A DNA stretch of 44,046 nucleotides from IMG/VR virus record IMGVR_UViG_3300037475_000059, positions 1 to 44,046 of that record, one strand, 5' to 3'. The number at the start of each line of letters is the position of its first letter. Position 1 is the first letter of the stretch. The notes below the pieces were generated by a model. That model was not told the origin of the DNA, searched no databases, and saw nothing but the letters and a program-made list of their open reading frames with translations. This document shows, piece by piece, positions 1 through 7,661 of this stretch. The DNA is from a virus. The position numbers and the translations under genes were made by a program.

Positions 1-127
1 TAATGAAAGATGTTGGAAAAACTTATGTACATAAAGGTTACGAAACTGGAACTGTTTTTAACTTTGTGGATTACGAGAAACAATTATTATTAGAAGTTTT
101 ATTAGATATTCGAGATTTGTTAAATAA
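1..127. repeat. 127-bp terminal direct repeat, left copy
   Basis: This block is identical to 43920-44046. A perfect repeat of exactly 127 bp equals a common largest assembly k-mer, so it is best read as the overlap of a circular contig, not a biological terminal repeat. A reading frame runs through both copies without interruption. A short physical terminal repeat cannot be excluded from sequence alone. Confidence 0.95.
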
Positions 128-143
128 GCCCATTATAAAATAA
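3..143 (+). CDS. Small hypothetical protein, 3' part of a junction-spanning gene
   Basis: The frame enters from the right end of the window. Joined to 43901-43919 it gives a 53-residue protein starting MRTKEEIMKDVGKTY and ending LLNKPIIK, with the stop at 141-143. It is charged and probably helical, with a leucine-rich C-terminal half (about residues 34-48). I do not recognise a family. An internal ATG at 3 exists, but the upstream start across the junction is more likely. Confidence 0.7.
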   Translation: MKDVGKTYVHKGYETGTVFNFVDYEKQLLLEVLLDIRDLLNKPIIK

Positions 144-144
144 T
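117..144 (+). promoter_or_regulatory. Possible promoter for the 150-510 RNA
   Basis: TTGTTA at 117-122 and AATAAT at 139-144 are separated by 16 bp, a reasonable sigma70 pair. Transcription would begin near 151, where the GC-rich structured stretch begins. The AT-rich background makes chance matches common. Confidence 0.35.
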
Positions 145-150
145 AAGAGA

Positions 151-510
151 GAGGATAGAGGATTTCTGGGGCGTGGCAACACGATAATGATGTGAACCGA
201 TGAGCGAAGACACATCTGATACGCTCACCGCCCACCAAAAGTTCTTTATCAGATACAGTTCAGAGAGTTGGGGATGATTTCATAAGATTGTGGTTAATCG
301 GGGGGCTTATGGAAGATACGTCCCGAGCAGTAGTCAAAAAAATGGATTCCATTCTCCTCAACCCCCTGCACTGTATCAAAAGGATTCGTGGGTGTCCGCT
401 AGTAGTCAATAATCAGTGCTCTAGGAGGAACTGGTTTAAATCATCCGAAAAGCGTGAGGCCTTGAGACTACTAGCGAGTGTCCATGAATCCATCAAGGTA
501 AGTTAGAATT
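151..510 (+). ncRNA. Candidate structured non-coding RNA, unknown family
   Basis: This stretch has no convincing gene and is clearly richer in G and C than its flanks. Arms seen: a hairpin 172-175/180-183 closed by a GCAA (GNRA) tetraloop; GATGTG 189-194 with CACATC 211-216, whose loop (TGAGCG 201-206) can pair with CGCTCA 222-227 as an H-type pseudoknot; an alternative stem 214-221/247-254; CATAAG 281-286 with CTTATG 306-311; an 8-bp long-range stem 342-349/486-493 enclosing a perfect 11-bp stem 397-407/466-476. It does not match tmRNA, RNase P or group I/II intron signatures that I can recall. The RNA call is an inference from pairing. Confidence 0.45.
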
Positions 511-595
511 TATTAATTAATAAAAATGTATATGAAAAATAAAGAAGGCACAGAAATAGGGTAAACTTTTATCAGTAGATTAATAATTAAAGGGG

Positions 596-814
596 ATGAG
601 TGGAAAAGAAATTTGCGATTTAAAAATAAAATATAAGAAAAGAAAGAAAGCATGGGAACAATCTTTATATTATTTTATTAGATACGGTAGTTATGGAACA
701 CCCTATAAATGCAAATATTGCGGAAAATATCATCTAACATCAAAACACGCTCAACCTCCAGCTCCTCAATTTATTAGAGAATTTAATCAATGGTATGGTG
801 CACAAGTATTATAA
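596..814 (+). CDS. Small zinc-finger-type hypothetical protein
   Basis: The protein has 72 residues, with a lysine-rich N-terminus and a C-x2-C-x3-H-x4-H arrangement (CKYCGKYHLTSKH) near residues 39-51, which could bind one zinc. Small phage proteins with this CGKYHLTSK-like motif are common and uncharacterised. The gene opens the small-gene block after the candidate RNA. Function unknown. Confidence 0.75.
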   Translation: MSGKEICDLKIKYKKRKKAWEQSLYYFIRYGSYGTPYKCKYCGKYHLTSKHAQPPAPQFIREFNQWYGAQVL

Positions 815-849
815 GCTATCATTACAAACCCTAAAAGAGAAATAAATTT

Positions 850-1002
850 ATGAAAAACTTTATATTAACAATCGCTTGGATTTTATCAACAGCACCACTA
901 ATTTATAGTCTAATCATACATAATTGGTTGATGTTAATTCTTATAATGGTAGGAGAATGTGGTTCTGTAGTTTATCAAGCTCTAAAAGCAATAAAAGATT
1001 AG
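850..1002 (+). CDS. Small membrane protein, 50 aa
   Basis: The frame starts MKNFILTIAW and holds two hydrophobic stretches (about residues 3-19 and 22-36), the second rich in Leu, Ile and Met. The ATG follows an A/T-rich leader with no Shine-Dalgarno. It lies between the zinc-finger gene and the YopX-like gene in the same orientation. It could be a membrane-modifying early protein; no family recognised. Confidence 0.55.
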   Translation: MKNFILTIAWILSTAPLIYSLIIHNWLMLILIMVGECGSVVYQALKAIKD

Positions 1003-1026
1003 CCCCCTTATAAGATAAAAAATATC

Positions 1027-1482
1027 ATGACAAATAGAATAATAAAATTTAGGGCGTGGGATAGTAGAAATAGAATAATGGAAACTGCTGACGTGCTAGA
1101 CGATGAGTGGGAATCTTTAGCATTTAAGTTTCAAGATGCACAATATGTAATGATGCAATTCACAGGCCTTCTTGACCGCAACGGCAAAGAGATTTATGAG
1201 GGGGATATAGTGAAACTAACTTGGCATCCCTTAGACCATAAAGACCCAAATGCTCTTATTGGAGAGCGTATAGGCTACATAGAATATACCCCATTTTTAG
1301 GAATTCATATTATCCCTGGGAGATTTACTGAACCTGTCTTCATTCAAGTAAATAAACCATCTCCTTTGAAATCATACAGAGAACAAAAAGAGGGATTCCA
1401 ACAATTAAGTGAATATAATGTAAAAGACCACAGAATTGAAATCATCGGCAACATTTACGAAAACCCAGAATTACTAAAATGA
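1027..1482 (+). CDS. YopX-family protein
   Basis: The protein has 151 residues and the pattern of the phage YopX family: the opening IIKFRAWDSRNRIM, then MQFTGLLDRNGKEIYEGDIVKL (residues about 38-60), and a C-terminal IEIIGNIYENPELL. YopX proteins are common in phages of many hosts; their function is unknown. The stop overlaps the next start by 4 bp (ATGA), so the two genes are probably translationally coupled. Family assignment is firm; role is not. Confidence 0.92.
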   Translation: MTNRIIKFRAWDSRNRIMETADVLDDEWESLAFKFQDAQYVMMQFTGLLDRNGKEIYEGDIVKLTWHPLDHKDPNALIGERIGYIEYTPFLGIHIIPGRFTEPVFIQVNKPSPLKSYREQKEGFQQLSEYNVKDHRIEIIGNIYENPELLK

Positions 1483-1673
1483 AAACTCCCACCCCACCCA
1501 AAATCAATACAAGAGGAAGGAGGAAAGTAAAAACCATAAAAGCATGGGTCGTAATTTATGGTGATGATTCAAAGCCGAGTATTCAGTTTATAGCCCCTAC
1601 AATTTTAGAAAGATTAGATGCGTTGTCTTTTGGAATTAAATATAAGCCTTGTAAAATAACTTACCATCCCTAA
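1479..1673 (+). CDS. Small basic hypothetical protein
   Basis: The protein has 64 residues, with a proline- and arginine-rich start (TPTPPKINTRGRRK) followed by a more hydrophobic body. It begins in an ATGA overlap with the YopX-like gene, which supports translation. No family recognised. Confidence 0.6.
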   Translation: MKTPTPPKINTRGRRKVKTIKAWVVIYGDDSKPSIQFIAPTILERLDALSFGIKYKPCKITYHP

Positions 1674-1686
1674 TCATTAAATATAT

Positions 1687-2316
1687 ATGGAATTTAATTT
1701 AACAAAAGAAGTAGAAAAATTAAGTAAAAAACACAAGAAATCAGTGTTTGAGGATGAGCAATGGTTACTTGCTTCAATAATGGATATACATAATAATGGA
1801 AAAACATTTGATTGCGACCCGATGTTCTTTAAGGGCAATTTTTACAAAGAGGGAATAGATATGCCAAAACTTTGTTTTGATTTGAATCCACAAGAATATT
1901 GGATAAAAAAAGCTGATGCCACAAATTTACCCTTACAAAAAAATTCACTAGATAGTATTATTCTCGACCCTCCTTTTATGTTTGGCGGACATGGAAAACA
2001 GAATAATTTTTATTCATCGCGTACTCATGGAATTATGAGTTGGGTAGAATTACAAAAACTTTATAAAGGAATTATTAAAGAAGCCTATAGAATATTAAAT
2101 AAAAATGGGAGACTTATTTTTAAATGTCAAGATTACACTGACAATAAAACTACCATGACACATTGTTTAGTTTATAATTGGGCTATTGAGCAAGGATTTT
2201 ATGCAAAAGATTTAGCAATTTTAGTTAAACCAAACAAAGTAACGAATCCCAATACTAAACAACGACATCTAAGAAAAATTCACACCTATTTTTGGGTATT
2301 TATTAAAAAAATTTAA
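1687..2316 (+). CDS. DNA methyltransferase-like protein
   Basis: The protein has 209 residues and resembles SAM-dependent DNA amino-methyltransferases. DPPF at residues 94-97 is the catalytic motif IV, preceded by LPLQKNSLDSIIL as in Rossmann-fold methylases. The later IIKEAYRILNKNGRLIFKCQD (about 119-140) resembles motifs V-VI. A clear FxGxG SAM motif is not seen and no restriction partner is nearby, so it is likely an orphan phage methylase, perhaps protecting the genome from host restriction. Base specificity cannot be told. Confidence 0.8.
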   Translation: MEFNLTKEVEKLSKKHKKSVFEDEQWLLASIMDIHNNGKTFDCDPMFFKGNFYKEGIDMPKLCFDLNPQEYWIKKADATNLPLQKNSLDSIILDPPFMFGGHGKQNNFYSSRTHGIMSWVELQKLYKGIIKEAYRILNKNGRLIFKCQDYTDNKTTMTHCLVYNWAIEQGFYAKDLAILVKPNKVTNPNTKQRHLRKIHTYFWVFIKKI

Positions 2317-2328
2317 TCAAATAATATT

Positions 2329-2727
2329 ATGGATACAAAAGAACTAAGTAAGTGTTGTGGGGCAAATAAGAAAATAGTTTCTCGTAAACCACAAAATTGT
2401 GATTGGAGAATTGATGCTTATTGTCAGAAATGCGGTAAACCCTTCGTCGCCCAAGAAGAAAAGAGAACTTGGTTGGACGCGGCTGGACAAAATATATCCG
2501 AAGTTTCTCTCCCAAATAATACATTTATAGAGAAGCGACTGGCGGAGTTTGATGAAAAGTTTTGGAAGGGTGATTTTTATTGTGAAGACCCTTATGATGG
2601 AGAGGATGTGGAAAAATTAAAATCTTATATTAAAGAGTCGCTCACCGATTTAGATAATGAATGGAGGAACAGAATTGAGGTTGCAACTAGAGCATATGAG
2701 AAATTATCAGACTTACTAAAGAAATAG
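2329..2727 (+). CDS. Small zinc-ribbon hypothetical protein
   Basis: The protein has 132 residues. The N-terminus carries two Cys pairs (KCCG near 8-10 and CQKCG near 32-36), as in a zinc ribbon. The rest is acidic and ends in a predicted helix. It sits among other short Cys-containing proteins. No specific family recognised. Confidence 0.65.
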   Translation: MDTKELSKCCGANKKIVSRKPQNCDWRIDAYCQKCGKPFVAQEEKRTWLDAAGQNISEVSLPNNTFIEKRLAEFDEKFWKGDFYCEDPYDGEDVEKLKSYIKESLTDLDNEWRNRIEVATRAYEKLSDLLKK

Positions 2728-2730
2728 GAT

Positions 2731-2859
2731 ATGAAAAACGAAGGCTGGGCAGTAGATTTTAATAGAATAGAAACAAAAGAAGGAGAATTTTACTCCACTG
2801 TTACTTTTTATCCCGTCGAACAAACATTAACAGCTTTAACCCCCTCACCCAATGAATAG
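2731..2859 (+). CDS. Short hypothetical protein, 42 aa
   Basis: An open frame from ATG 2731 (MKNEGWAVDFNRIET...) to the TAG at 2857 fills the space between neighbouring genes and overlaps the next start by 8 bp. The placement and overlap suggest a real gene, though it is short. No domain recognised. Confidence 0.5.
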   Translation: MKNEGWAVDFNRIETKEGEFYSTVTFYPVEQTLTALTPSPNE

Positions 2860-3190
2860 AAACGAAGAGAAATGTAAATCCTGTGGTAGTCTAAAGCCAA
2901 AGCTAGGCTACCATAAATGTAAGCCACAAAAACACCCAGACCATATATGCCGATTTAACGACGGTGAACAGGAATGTGATTGTTATGACAAAGGCTTTCA
3001 AGCGGGTCGCTCCTCTACCATTGCTGAAATACGAGAGGCGGTGAAAAAGCAAAAATACGACGAAGACCATGAAGATATAGGTGGAGAAGCGATTGCCGAC
3101 CATGCTTATGCCAATAAATTTGAGGCTTTTATGTTCGGCTATAACCAATCTACGAAGGAATTATTAGATTTTTTAGATACTTTAGAGTAG
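2852..3190 (+). CDS. Zinc-finger-type hypothetical protein
   Basis: The protein has 112 residues. The first 45 carry CKSC, HKC, HICRF and CDCYD, enough for one or two small zinc sites. The middle segment GFQAGRSSTIAEI is a pattern seen in phage hypothetical proteins. The tail is a predicted acidic helix. Function unknown. Confidence 0.65.
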   Translation: MNRNEEKCKSCGSLKPKLGYHKCKPQKHPDHICRFNDGEQECDCYDKGFQAGRSSTIAEIREAVKKQKYDEDHEDIGGEAIADHAYANKFEAFMFGYNQSTKELLDFLDTLE

Positions 3191-3192
3191 TT

Positions 3193-3333
3193 ATGAAATA
3201 TAACTCTGAATTATATTACATAAGAAATTCTTACACGGGAGAAACACTGGAACAAACCAAAGCTCGGCTAGCAGAAAAACGCAGACAGCGATTAGACAAA
3301 ATTAAAAATAAAAGTTATACTAAAGAAAAATGA
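3193..3333 (+). CDS. Short basic hypothetical protein, 46 aa
   Basis: The frame runs from MKYNSELYYIRNSY to a lysine-rich end and overlaps the GT6 gene by 4 bp (ATGA). Residues 18-46 form a charged Arg/Lys/Glu helix. Its coupling to the glycan cluster makes it the likely first gene of that run. No family recognised. Confidence 0.5.
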   Translation: MKYNSELYYIRNSYTGETLEQTKARLAEKRRQRLDKIKNKSYTKEK

Positions 3334-4361
3334 ATCCTCAAGATTTCAAACGCCTCGCAAATAATTTTTATCTCTCAAAGGGAATTGATTATAGCATGGA
3401 ACGCGTAGGAGTAGATGCAGATTTAATAAACTATTTTAGTACGCATCAGGAAAATAAGAAATTTAAGGTAGCTTTCGTATTTATATGTCTTAATCCTCTT
3501 TACTGGCAGTATGCACCCGAAATGGTTTTAGGAGCGAGAGAATGTTTTTTACCAGGGCATAATACTGATTATTTCTTTTGGACTGATATACCAGAAAAAT
3601 CTAGTGAAATAAGAGAAAAAATGTCCAAGGCTTTTACCGAAAAAGGCATAGACTTAAATAGTGAAGTAAACGCTCAACACGCTAATATTTTAATGCAAAG
3701 TGTAGTGGATTTAAGAAAACAACCTAATATTCATATCATTCCCACAGAATCCGTAGATTGGCCATTTCCTACCCTTTTACGTTACAATCTTTTCTTACAA
3801 GAAGAAGCTAAACTCAAAGAATACGATTATATATTTTATCTAGATATAGACATGAAGTTCGTAAATATCGTAGGAGATGAAATTCTCGGGGAGGGAATAA
3901 CGGCTTCGGTGCATCCTGGTTACTATATAAAAAAGGAACTTTATCCTCCTTATGAACCTAATCCTAACTCTGCTTCTTATATCAAACGTCCAGGTAAGTT
4001 AATCAACGAAAATGGTAAACCAAGATTTCAACCCTTGTACTTTGCGGGTGGTTTTCAAGGTGGGCGTTCTAAGAAGTTTATCAAGGCCATGAAGGACTGT
4101 AAAAAGTTAATTGAAACTGACTTGAATAAAAGTTATATTCCAATTTGGAATGACGAAAGTGCTTGGAATAAATATCTATCCAAAAATCCGCCTGAAATAG
4201 TTCTTACTCCTTCCTATATTTATCCTGATAGTCTGATTAAGGAATATTATGTTCCCCAAGTCTGGGGTAGAGATTTTCCACCTAAAATAGTTACAATTAC
4301 AAAGTGGTTTACCATTAACAAAGAGGGTGGACAAGCCGTCGCCCAGATGATTAAACAATGA
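3330..4361 (+). CDS. GT6 family glycosyltransferase (ABO / alpha-1,3-Gal(NAc)-transferase type)
   Basis: The protein has 343 residues and carries the GT6 landmarks in order: metal-binding DID inside FYLDIDMKF (DxD at 172-174), HPGYY (195-199), NPNSASYI (211-218), YFAGGFQGG (237-245), NDESAWNKYL (274-283, with the Glu of the DES catalytic motif at 276) and VLTPSYIYPD (291-300). GT6 enzymes are retaining transferases that add Gal or GalNAc to a Gal acceptor, as in blood groups A and B. The donor-selecting triad reads Ala-Gly-Gly (239-241); Gly at the third position is the A-type (GalNAc) residue, but specificity is only a guess. No membrane segment is seen, so the enzyme is probably soluble. 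It opens the glycan cluster and overlaps the next gene. Confidence 0.93.
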   Translation: MNPQDFKRLANNFYLSKGIDYSMERVGVDADLINYFSTHQENKKFKVAFVFICLNPLYWQYAPEMVLGARECFLPGHNTDYFFWTDIPEKSSEIREKMSKAFTEKGIDLNSEVNAQHANILMQSVVDLRKQPNIHIIPTESVDWPFPTLLRYNLFLQEEAKLKEYDYIFYLDIDMKFVNIVGDEILGEGITASVHPGYYIKKELYPPYEPNPNSASYIKRPGKLINENGKPRFQPLYFAGGFQGGRSKKFIKAMKDCKKLIETDLNKSYIPIWNDESAWNKYLSKNPPEIVLTPSYIYPDSLIKEYYVPQVWGRDFPPKIVTITKWFTINKEGGQAVAQMIKQ

Positions 4362-5011
4362 TTTCAATAAGTATTTCCAGTTACAATCAAAGTGAATGGT
4401 TGAGAGATGCTATTGAAAGCGCGCTTGGTCAAAGTTCTGAAATAATTTGCGTAGATGATGGAAGTACGGACAATTCTTTAGAAATCGCTAGAAGTTATGA
4501 ACCACAAATTAAAGTTATTTCTCAAGTAAATAAAGGATTAAGTTCAGCTAGAAACACAGGAATTATGAATGCTATTGGAGACTATATTCTCTTCTTAGAT
4601 GCTGATGATATACTTATGCCGAATTGCATTGAAGTCATGGAACGAGTCATTAAAGAAACTAACGCTGATATAATAGCTCCATCTTTTAAGAATTTTGGAC
4701 TATATAATAATGAAGTTAATCTTACTCAATGTACCCATGCTGATTTTATGACAGCAAATAGAATAGGATATTTTTCGGCTATTCGTAAATCAAAGTTACT
4801 AGAAATTGGTGGTTATAGTCCGCGTATGACATTTGGTTTTGAAGACTACCACATTTGGCACAATCTATTATGCAGAGGGGCTACTTTACAAGTGCTTAAA
4901 GATATATTAGTATTATATAGAACCAAACCAAACTCTATGCTTACCACAGCAAACGAACACCAAGAGGAATTACTAAACCAAATTAACAAAGATTTCTATG
5001 CAAAATCCTAG
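4358..5011 (+). CDS. GT2 family glycosyltransferase (GT-A fold)
   Basis: The protein has 217 residues and a typical GT2 N-terminus: SISSYNQSEWL, then CVDDGSTDNS (31-40), NKGLSSARNTG (58-68) and FLDADD (79-84), the last holding the metal-binding DxD. A C-terminal FGFEDYHIWHNLL matches the ED base motif. This inverting enzyme probably acts on a lipid-linked or protein-linked glycan in the cytoplasm. It overlaps both neighbours, so it is likely co-translated with the GT6 and GT11 genes. Acceptor unknown. Confidence 0.93.
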   Translation: MISISISSYNQSEWLRDAIESALGQSSEIICVDDGSTDNSLEIARSYEPQIKVISQVNKGLSSARNTGIMNAIGDYILFLDADDILMPNCIEVMERVIKETNADIIAPSFKNFGLYNNEVNLTQCTHADFMTANRIGYFSAIRKSKLLEIGGYSPRMTFGFEDYHIWHNLLCRGATLQVLKDILVLYRTKPNSMLTTANEHQEELLNQINKDFYAKS

Positions 5012-5588
5012 GTCACTTTGGGGCGGGCTCGGTAATCGAATGTTTCAAATGGCATACATTTTCGCCAAAATGGCTGAAGGTGAATTGCCAGATATTTATT
5101 TGCAAGACCACAACTATTTTAAGAAATACAGTAAGGAGTTAAAAGAATTTTATGGTACAGGCATAATAAAAAGTGATTGTATATCTTTACACATAAGACG
5201 GGGTGATTATGTGAATAACCCAGTCTATGTAGATTTAACTCAAACTGATTATTACGATAAAGCTATCGCCGAATTTCCAGATGAGAAGTTTTTAGTTTTC
5301 TGTGCTGATAGGCAAGAAGGAAGTAATGATACAAAAGATAAAGTATGGGCGATGAATTTTTTAGAAAATAAGTTTGGGAATAGATTTGAATTATATATAG
5401 GCAAAGATGAAATAGAAGATTTTAACGCAATGGCTGGATGTAAATCTAATATATTAGCGAATAGTAGTTTTTCATGGTGGGCTGGATTTGTCAATCCAAA
5501 TCCTGATAAAAAAGTAATAGCTCCCCTCCAATGGTTTACTGATGGAATAGGTCGCGTAACTTTATTAGAGGAATGGATAAAATTATGA
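4998..5588 (+). CDS. GT11-type alpha-1,2-fucosyltransferase, compact form
   Basis: The protein has 196 residues and GT11 hallmarks: GGLGNRMFQMAY (9-20), the GDP-fucose-binding HIRRGDYV (65-72), FCADRQE, and NSSFSWWAGF near the C-terminus. GT11 enzymes transfer fucose from GDP-fucose to O-2 of galactose. The usual length is near 280-300 residues; the segment between GLGNRMFQ and the RRGDY motif is much shortened here, so it is either minimal or damaged. Placed after a GT6 gene it recalls blood-group H followed by A/B synthesis. No GDP-fucose synthesis pair is recognised, so donor supply would come from the host. Confidence 0.88.
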   Translation: MQNPRSLWGGLGNRMFQMAYIFAKMAEGELPDIYLQDHNYFKKYSKELKEFYGTGIIKSDCISLHIRRGDYVNNPVYVDLTQTDYYDKAIAEFPDEKFLVFCADRQEGSNDTKDKVWAMNFLENKFGNRFELYIGKDEIEDFNAMAGCKSNILANSSFSWWAGFVNPNPDKKVIAPLQWFTDGIGRVTLLEEWIKL

Positions 5589-6016
5589 AATCAGAAAAAA
5601 GTAAAATTAAAAATAGAGAGTATATGCGAAAATATAACTTAAAATATTATGCAAAAAATAAAGATGATGTTTTGGCTCGCAATAGAAAATATGCCAAAGA
5701 ACATCCTGAAATAATGGCAAAAGTTGCAAGAGATTATAGACAAAGATACCCTGATAGACAGAAAAATAGTCGCCTTAAATACAAGTATGGCATTTCATTA
5801 GAAGATTATCAAAAATTACTTGATTCTCAAAATGGGGTTTGTGCTATTTGTTGGGATAAAAATATTTACAAAAAAACTCTTGTAGTAGACCATTGTCATA
5901 CTTCCGATAAAGTTCGTGGACTTTTATGTGATAATTGCAATTTAGCGTTAGGATTAACAAAAGATAATCCTGAAATTTTATTAAGAGCTATTAAATATTT
6001 AAATAATTATCTATGA
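5585..6016 (+). CDS. HNH endonuclease, recombination endonuclease VII type
   Basis: The start at 5585 lies in a 4-bp overlap with the fucosyltransferase stop and is preferred over an in-frame ATG at 5573. About 143 residues: a Lys/Arg/Tyr-rich N-terminus with repeated RKY/YA motifs, then YGISLEDYQKLLDSQNG, CAICW, VVDHCHTSDKVRGLLCDNCN. This is the endonuclease VII/HNH zinc fold with Cys pairs and DHCH catalytic core. Such genes are free-standing homing endonucleases in phages. It splits the glycan cluster yet keeps the overlapping stop/start pattern, so it seems well settled. Confidence 0.92.
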   Translation: MKSEKSKIKNREYMRKYNLKYYAKNKDDVLARNRKYAKEHPEIMAKVARDYRQRYPDRQKNSRLKYKYGISLEDYQKLLDSQNGVCAICWDKNIYKKTLVVDHCHTSDKVRGLLCDNCNLALGLTKDNPEILLRAIKYLNNYL

Positions 6017-6987
6017 AAATTTTAATCACAGGGAGTCTGGGGCTTGTAGGCAGTGAAGCTATGAGTTTCTTTAAACAAAAAGGTTGGAATGTTATTGGCA
6101 TAGATAACAATATGCGGTCGTATTTATTTGGCGTGCGAGAAGATAATTTAGATACAAAAACTGACATACGTGACGAACAAGCTATTGAGGCTCTATTTTC
6201 TTTGCACAAATTCGACGCCATTCTTCATACGGCCGCCCAGCCTTCACACGACTATTCCAAAGACCACGTTTTAGAAGATTTTGATATAAACGCTCGAGGT
6301 ACTTTGATACTCTTAGAAGCTACTCGAAAATATTGTCCTAACGCAACCTTTGTTCATATTTCTACCGATAAAGTTTATGGAGAAAATATGAAACATATTG
6401 CTCTAGGAGAAGAGATAACTAGATATAATCGTAAAAATGGGGAGTTCAATGAATCTCTTTCGTTAGATAATACTACCCGTTCTCCATTTGGTTGTTCCAA
6501 AACCGCCGCCGATATTTACGTTCAAGAATACGGGAATTATTTTGGCATGAATACAGTTTGCTTCCGACTTGGTTGTATTACTGGCAAGAACCATAAAGGA
6601 GCCGAATTGCACGGCTTTATGTCTTATCTCGTGAAATGTATTAAGCAAGAAATCCCATATAAAATCTTTGGCTATAAAGGTAAACAAGTCCGCGACCAAA
6701 TTCACGCTTATGATTTAGTTACCGCTTGCTATGAATTTATTCAGAATCCCAAAAAAGGAGCGGTATATAACTTAGGCGGCGGGACAGAACGAAGTGTATC
6801 TATTTTAGAAGCGATTGGTTTAATAGAAAAAGAAACTGGCAAGAAAGCAATCACTAAGTACATTGACCAGCCACGAAAAGGAGATAGGATTTGGGACATT
6901 CACGATGTAAGTAAATTTAAAAAAAATTATCCAAATTGGGATTATAAATATAGTTTACAAGATATTATAAAAGATTTATGTCAATGA
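6013..6987 (+). CDS. CDP-paratose 2-epimerase-like SDR
   Basis: The 324-residue extended SDR has GSLGLVG (7-13) for NAD, HTAAQPSHDYSKD (72-84), HISTDKVYGE (115-124), SPFGCSKTAAD (157-167), GCITG, ELHGFMSYLVK (198-208) and GYKGKQVRDQIHAYDL (220-235). These are characteristic of the family annotated as CDP-paratose/tyvelose 2-epimerase (RfbE type). The YxxxK Tyr is Phe159 here; as I recall, some relatives share SPFG. The known enzyme epimerises C2 of CDP-paratose to CDP-tyvelose. The exact sugar is inferred. Overlaps both neighbours. Confidence 0.85.
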   Translation: MKILITGSLGLVGSEAMSFFKQKGWNVIGIDNNMRSYLFGVREDNLDTKTDIRDEQAIEALFSLHKFDAILHTAAQPSHDYSKDHVLEDFDINARGTLILLEATRKYCPNATFVHISTDKVYGENMKHIALGEEITRYNRKNGEFNESLSLDNTTRSPFGCSKTAADIYVQEYGNYFGMNTVCFRLGCITGKNHKGAELHGFMSYLVKCIKQEIPYKIFGYKGKQVRDQIHAYDLVTACYEFIQNPKKGAVYNLGGGTERSVSILEAIGLIEKETGKKAITKYIDQPRKGDRIWDIHDVSKFKKNYPNWDYKYSLQDIIKDLCQ

Positions 6988-7661
6988 TTATTACTGGTCA
7001 TAAGGGAAATATAGGTTCTCGGCTATATAAGTTTTTTCCTGATGCAATAGGTATTGATACTAAGGATGGACTCGACCTTCTTACTTGTGAACTTCCTCAA
7101 AATGTAAATATAATCTATCATTTAGCCGCCCACGCTCCTGTCGAAGATAGCTGGAAAGACCCCGTCAGAACTATGCAGAATCTATCTAACACGGTGCGGT
7201 TAGCTCACACTTATCCGAATGCTAAAATAATATTTGCGACAAGTGTAGCCTCAATAGACCCAGCTTCGCCGTATGGTTTTTCTAAATGGGCTTGCAACGA
7301 ATACCTTAAACGATTCCATAGTAACGCAGTGATACTCTATTTTACCAATATATTTGGAATCCCTAGAAGTGTGGTCGATATTTTTAAGGGAAAAGAGGAA
7401 GTAGTGATTTATGGCGATGGCGAGCAGACACGAGATTACGTTCATGTAGATGATATTGTGCGAGGATTAGTCAAAGCTAAAGATTGGGAAACTGGAGAAT
7501 ATTTTATGGGCAGTGGAGTGAAAACTAATTTACTTCAGTTAGCCGAAGGGAAGACAGTAATATTTAAACCAGCCCGTAAGGAGGCTAGAGAATCTAGTTT
7601 AGACAATACCACCCCAAATTGGGAGCCAATTATTAACGTAATGGATTACTTAAATGAGTAA
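6978..7661 (+). CDS. NAD-dependent sugar epimerase/reductase, short extended SDR
   Basis: The protein has 227 residues: GHKGNIG (7-13) binding NAD(P), YHLAA (47-51), ATSVAS, catalytic YGFSK (Tyr99, Lys103), and GEQTRDYVHVDDIVRGL typical of GalE-like sugar-nucleotide enzymes. It is shorter than the usual 310-340 residues, with a trimmed substrate domain. Next to the RfbE-like gene it could be the 4-ketoreductase step of a dideoxysugar pathway or a UDP-glucose 4-epimerase type. Substrate not determinable. Confidence 0.85.
   Translation: MSMIITGHKGNIGSRLYKFFPDAIGIDTKDGLDLLTCELPQNVNIIYHLAAHAPVEDSWKDPVRTMQNLSNTVRLAHTYPNAKIIFATSVASIDPASPYGFSKWACNEYLKRFHSNAVILYFTNIFGIPRSVVDIFKGKEEVVIYGDGEQTRDYVHVDDIVRGLVKAKDWETGEYFMGSGVKTNLLQLAEGKTVIFKPARKEARESSLDNTTPNWEPIINVMDYLNE

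Noticed and set aside
288-506. 72-codon + strand frame in the GC-rich stretch
   Set aside because: It overlaps all the long-range stems, has no family resemblance, and its composition (many Arg, Cys, Ser) looks like translated structured RNA. Listed as RNA instead.
151-510. tmRNA, RNase P RNA, group I or group II intron, or TnpB/IscB guide RNA
   Set aside because: No tRNA-like ends or tag frame, no RNase P core, no intron P7 or domain V motif, no split gene around it, and no TnpB/IscB gene in the window. The omega-RNA option is not fully excluded.
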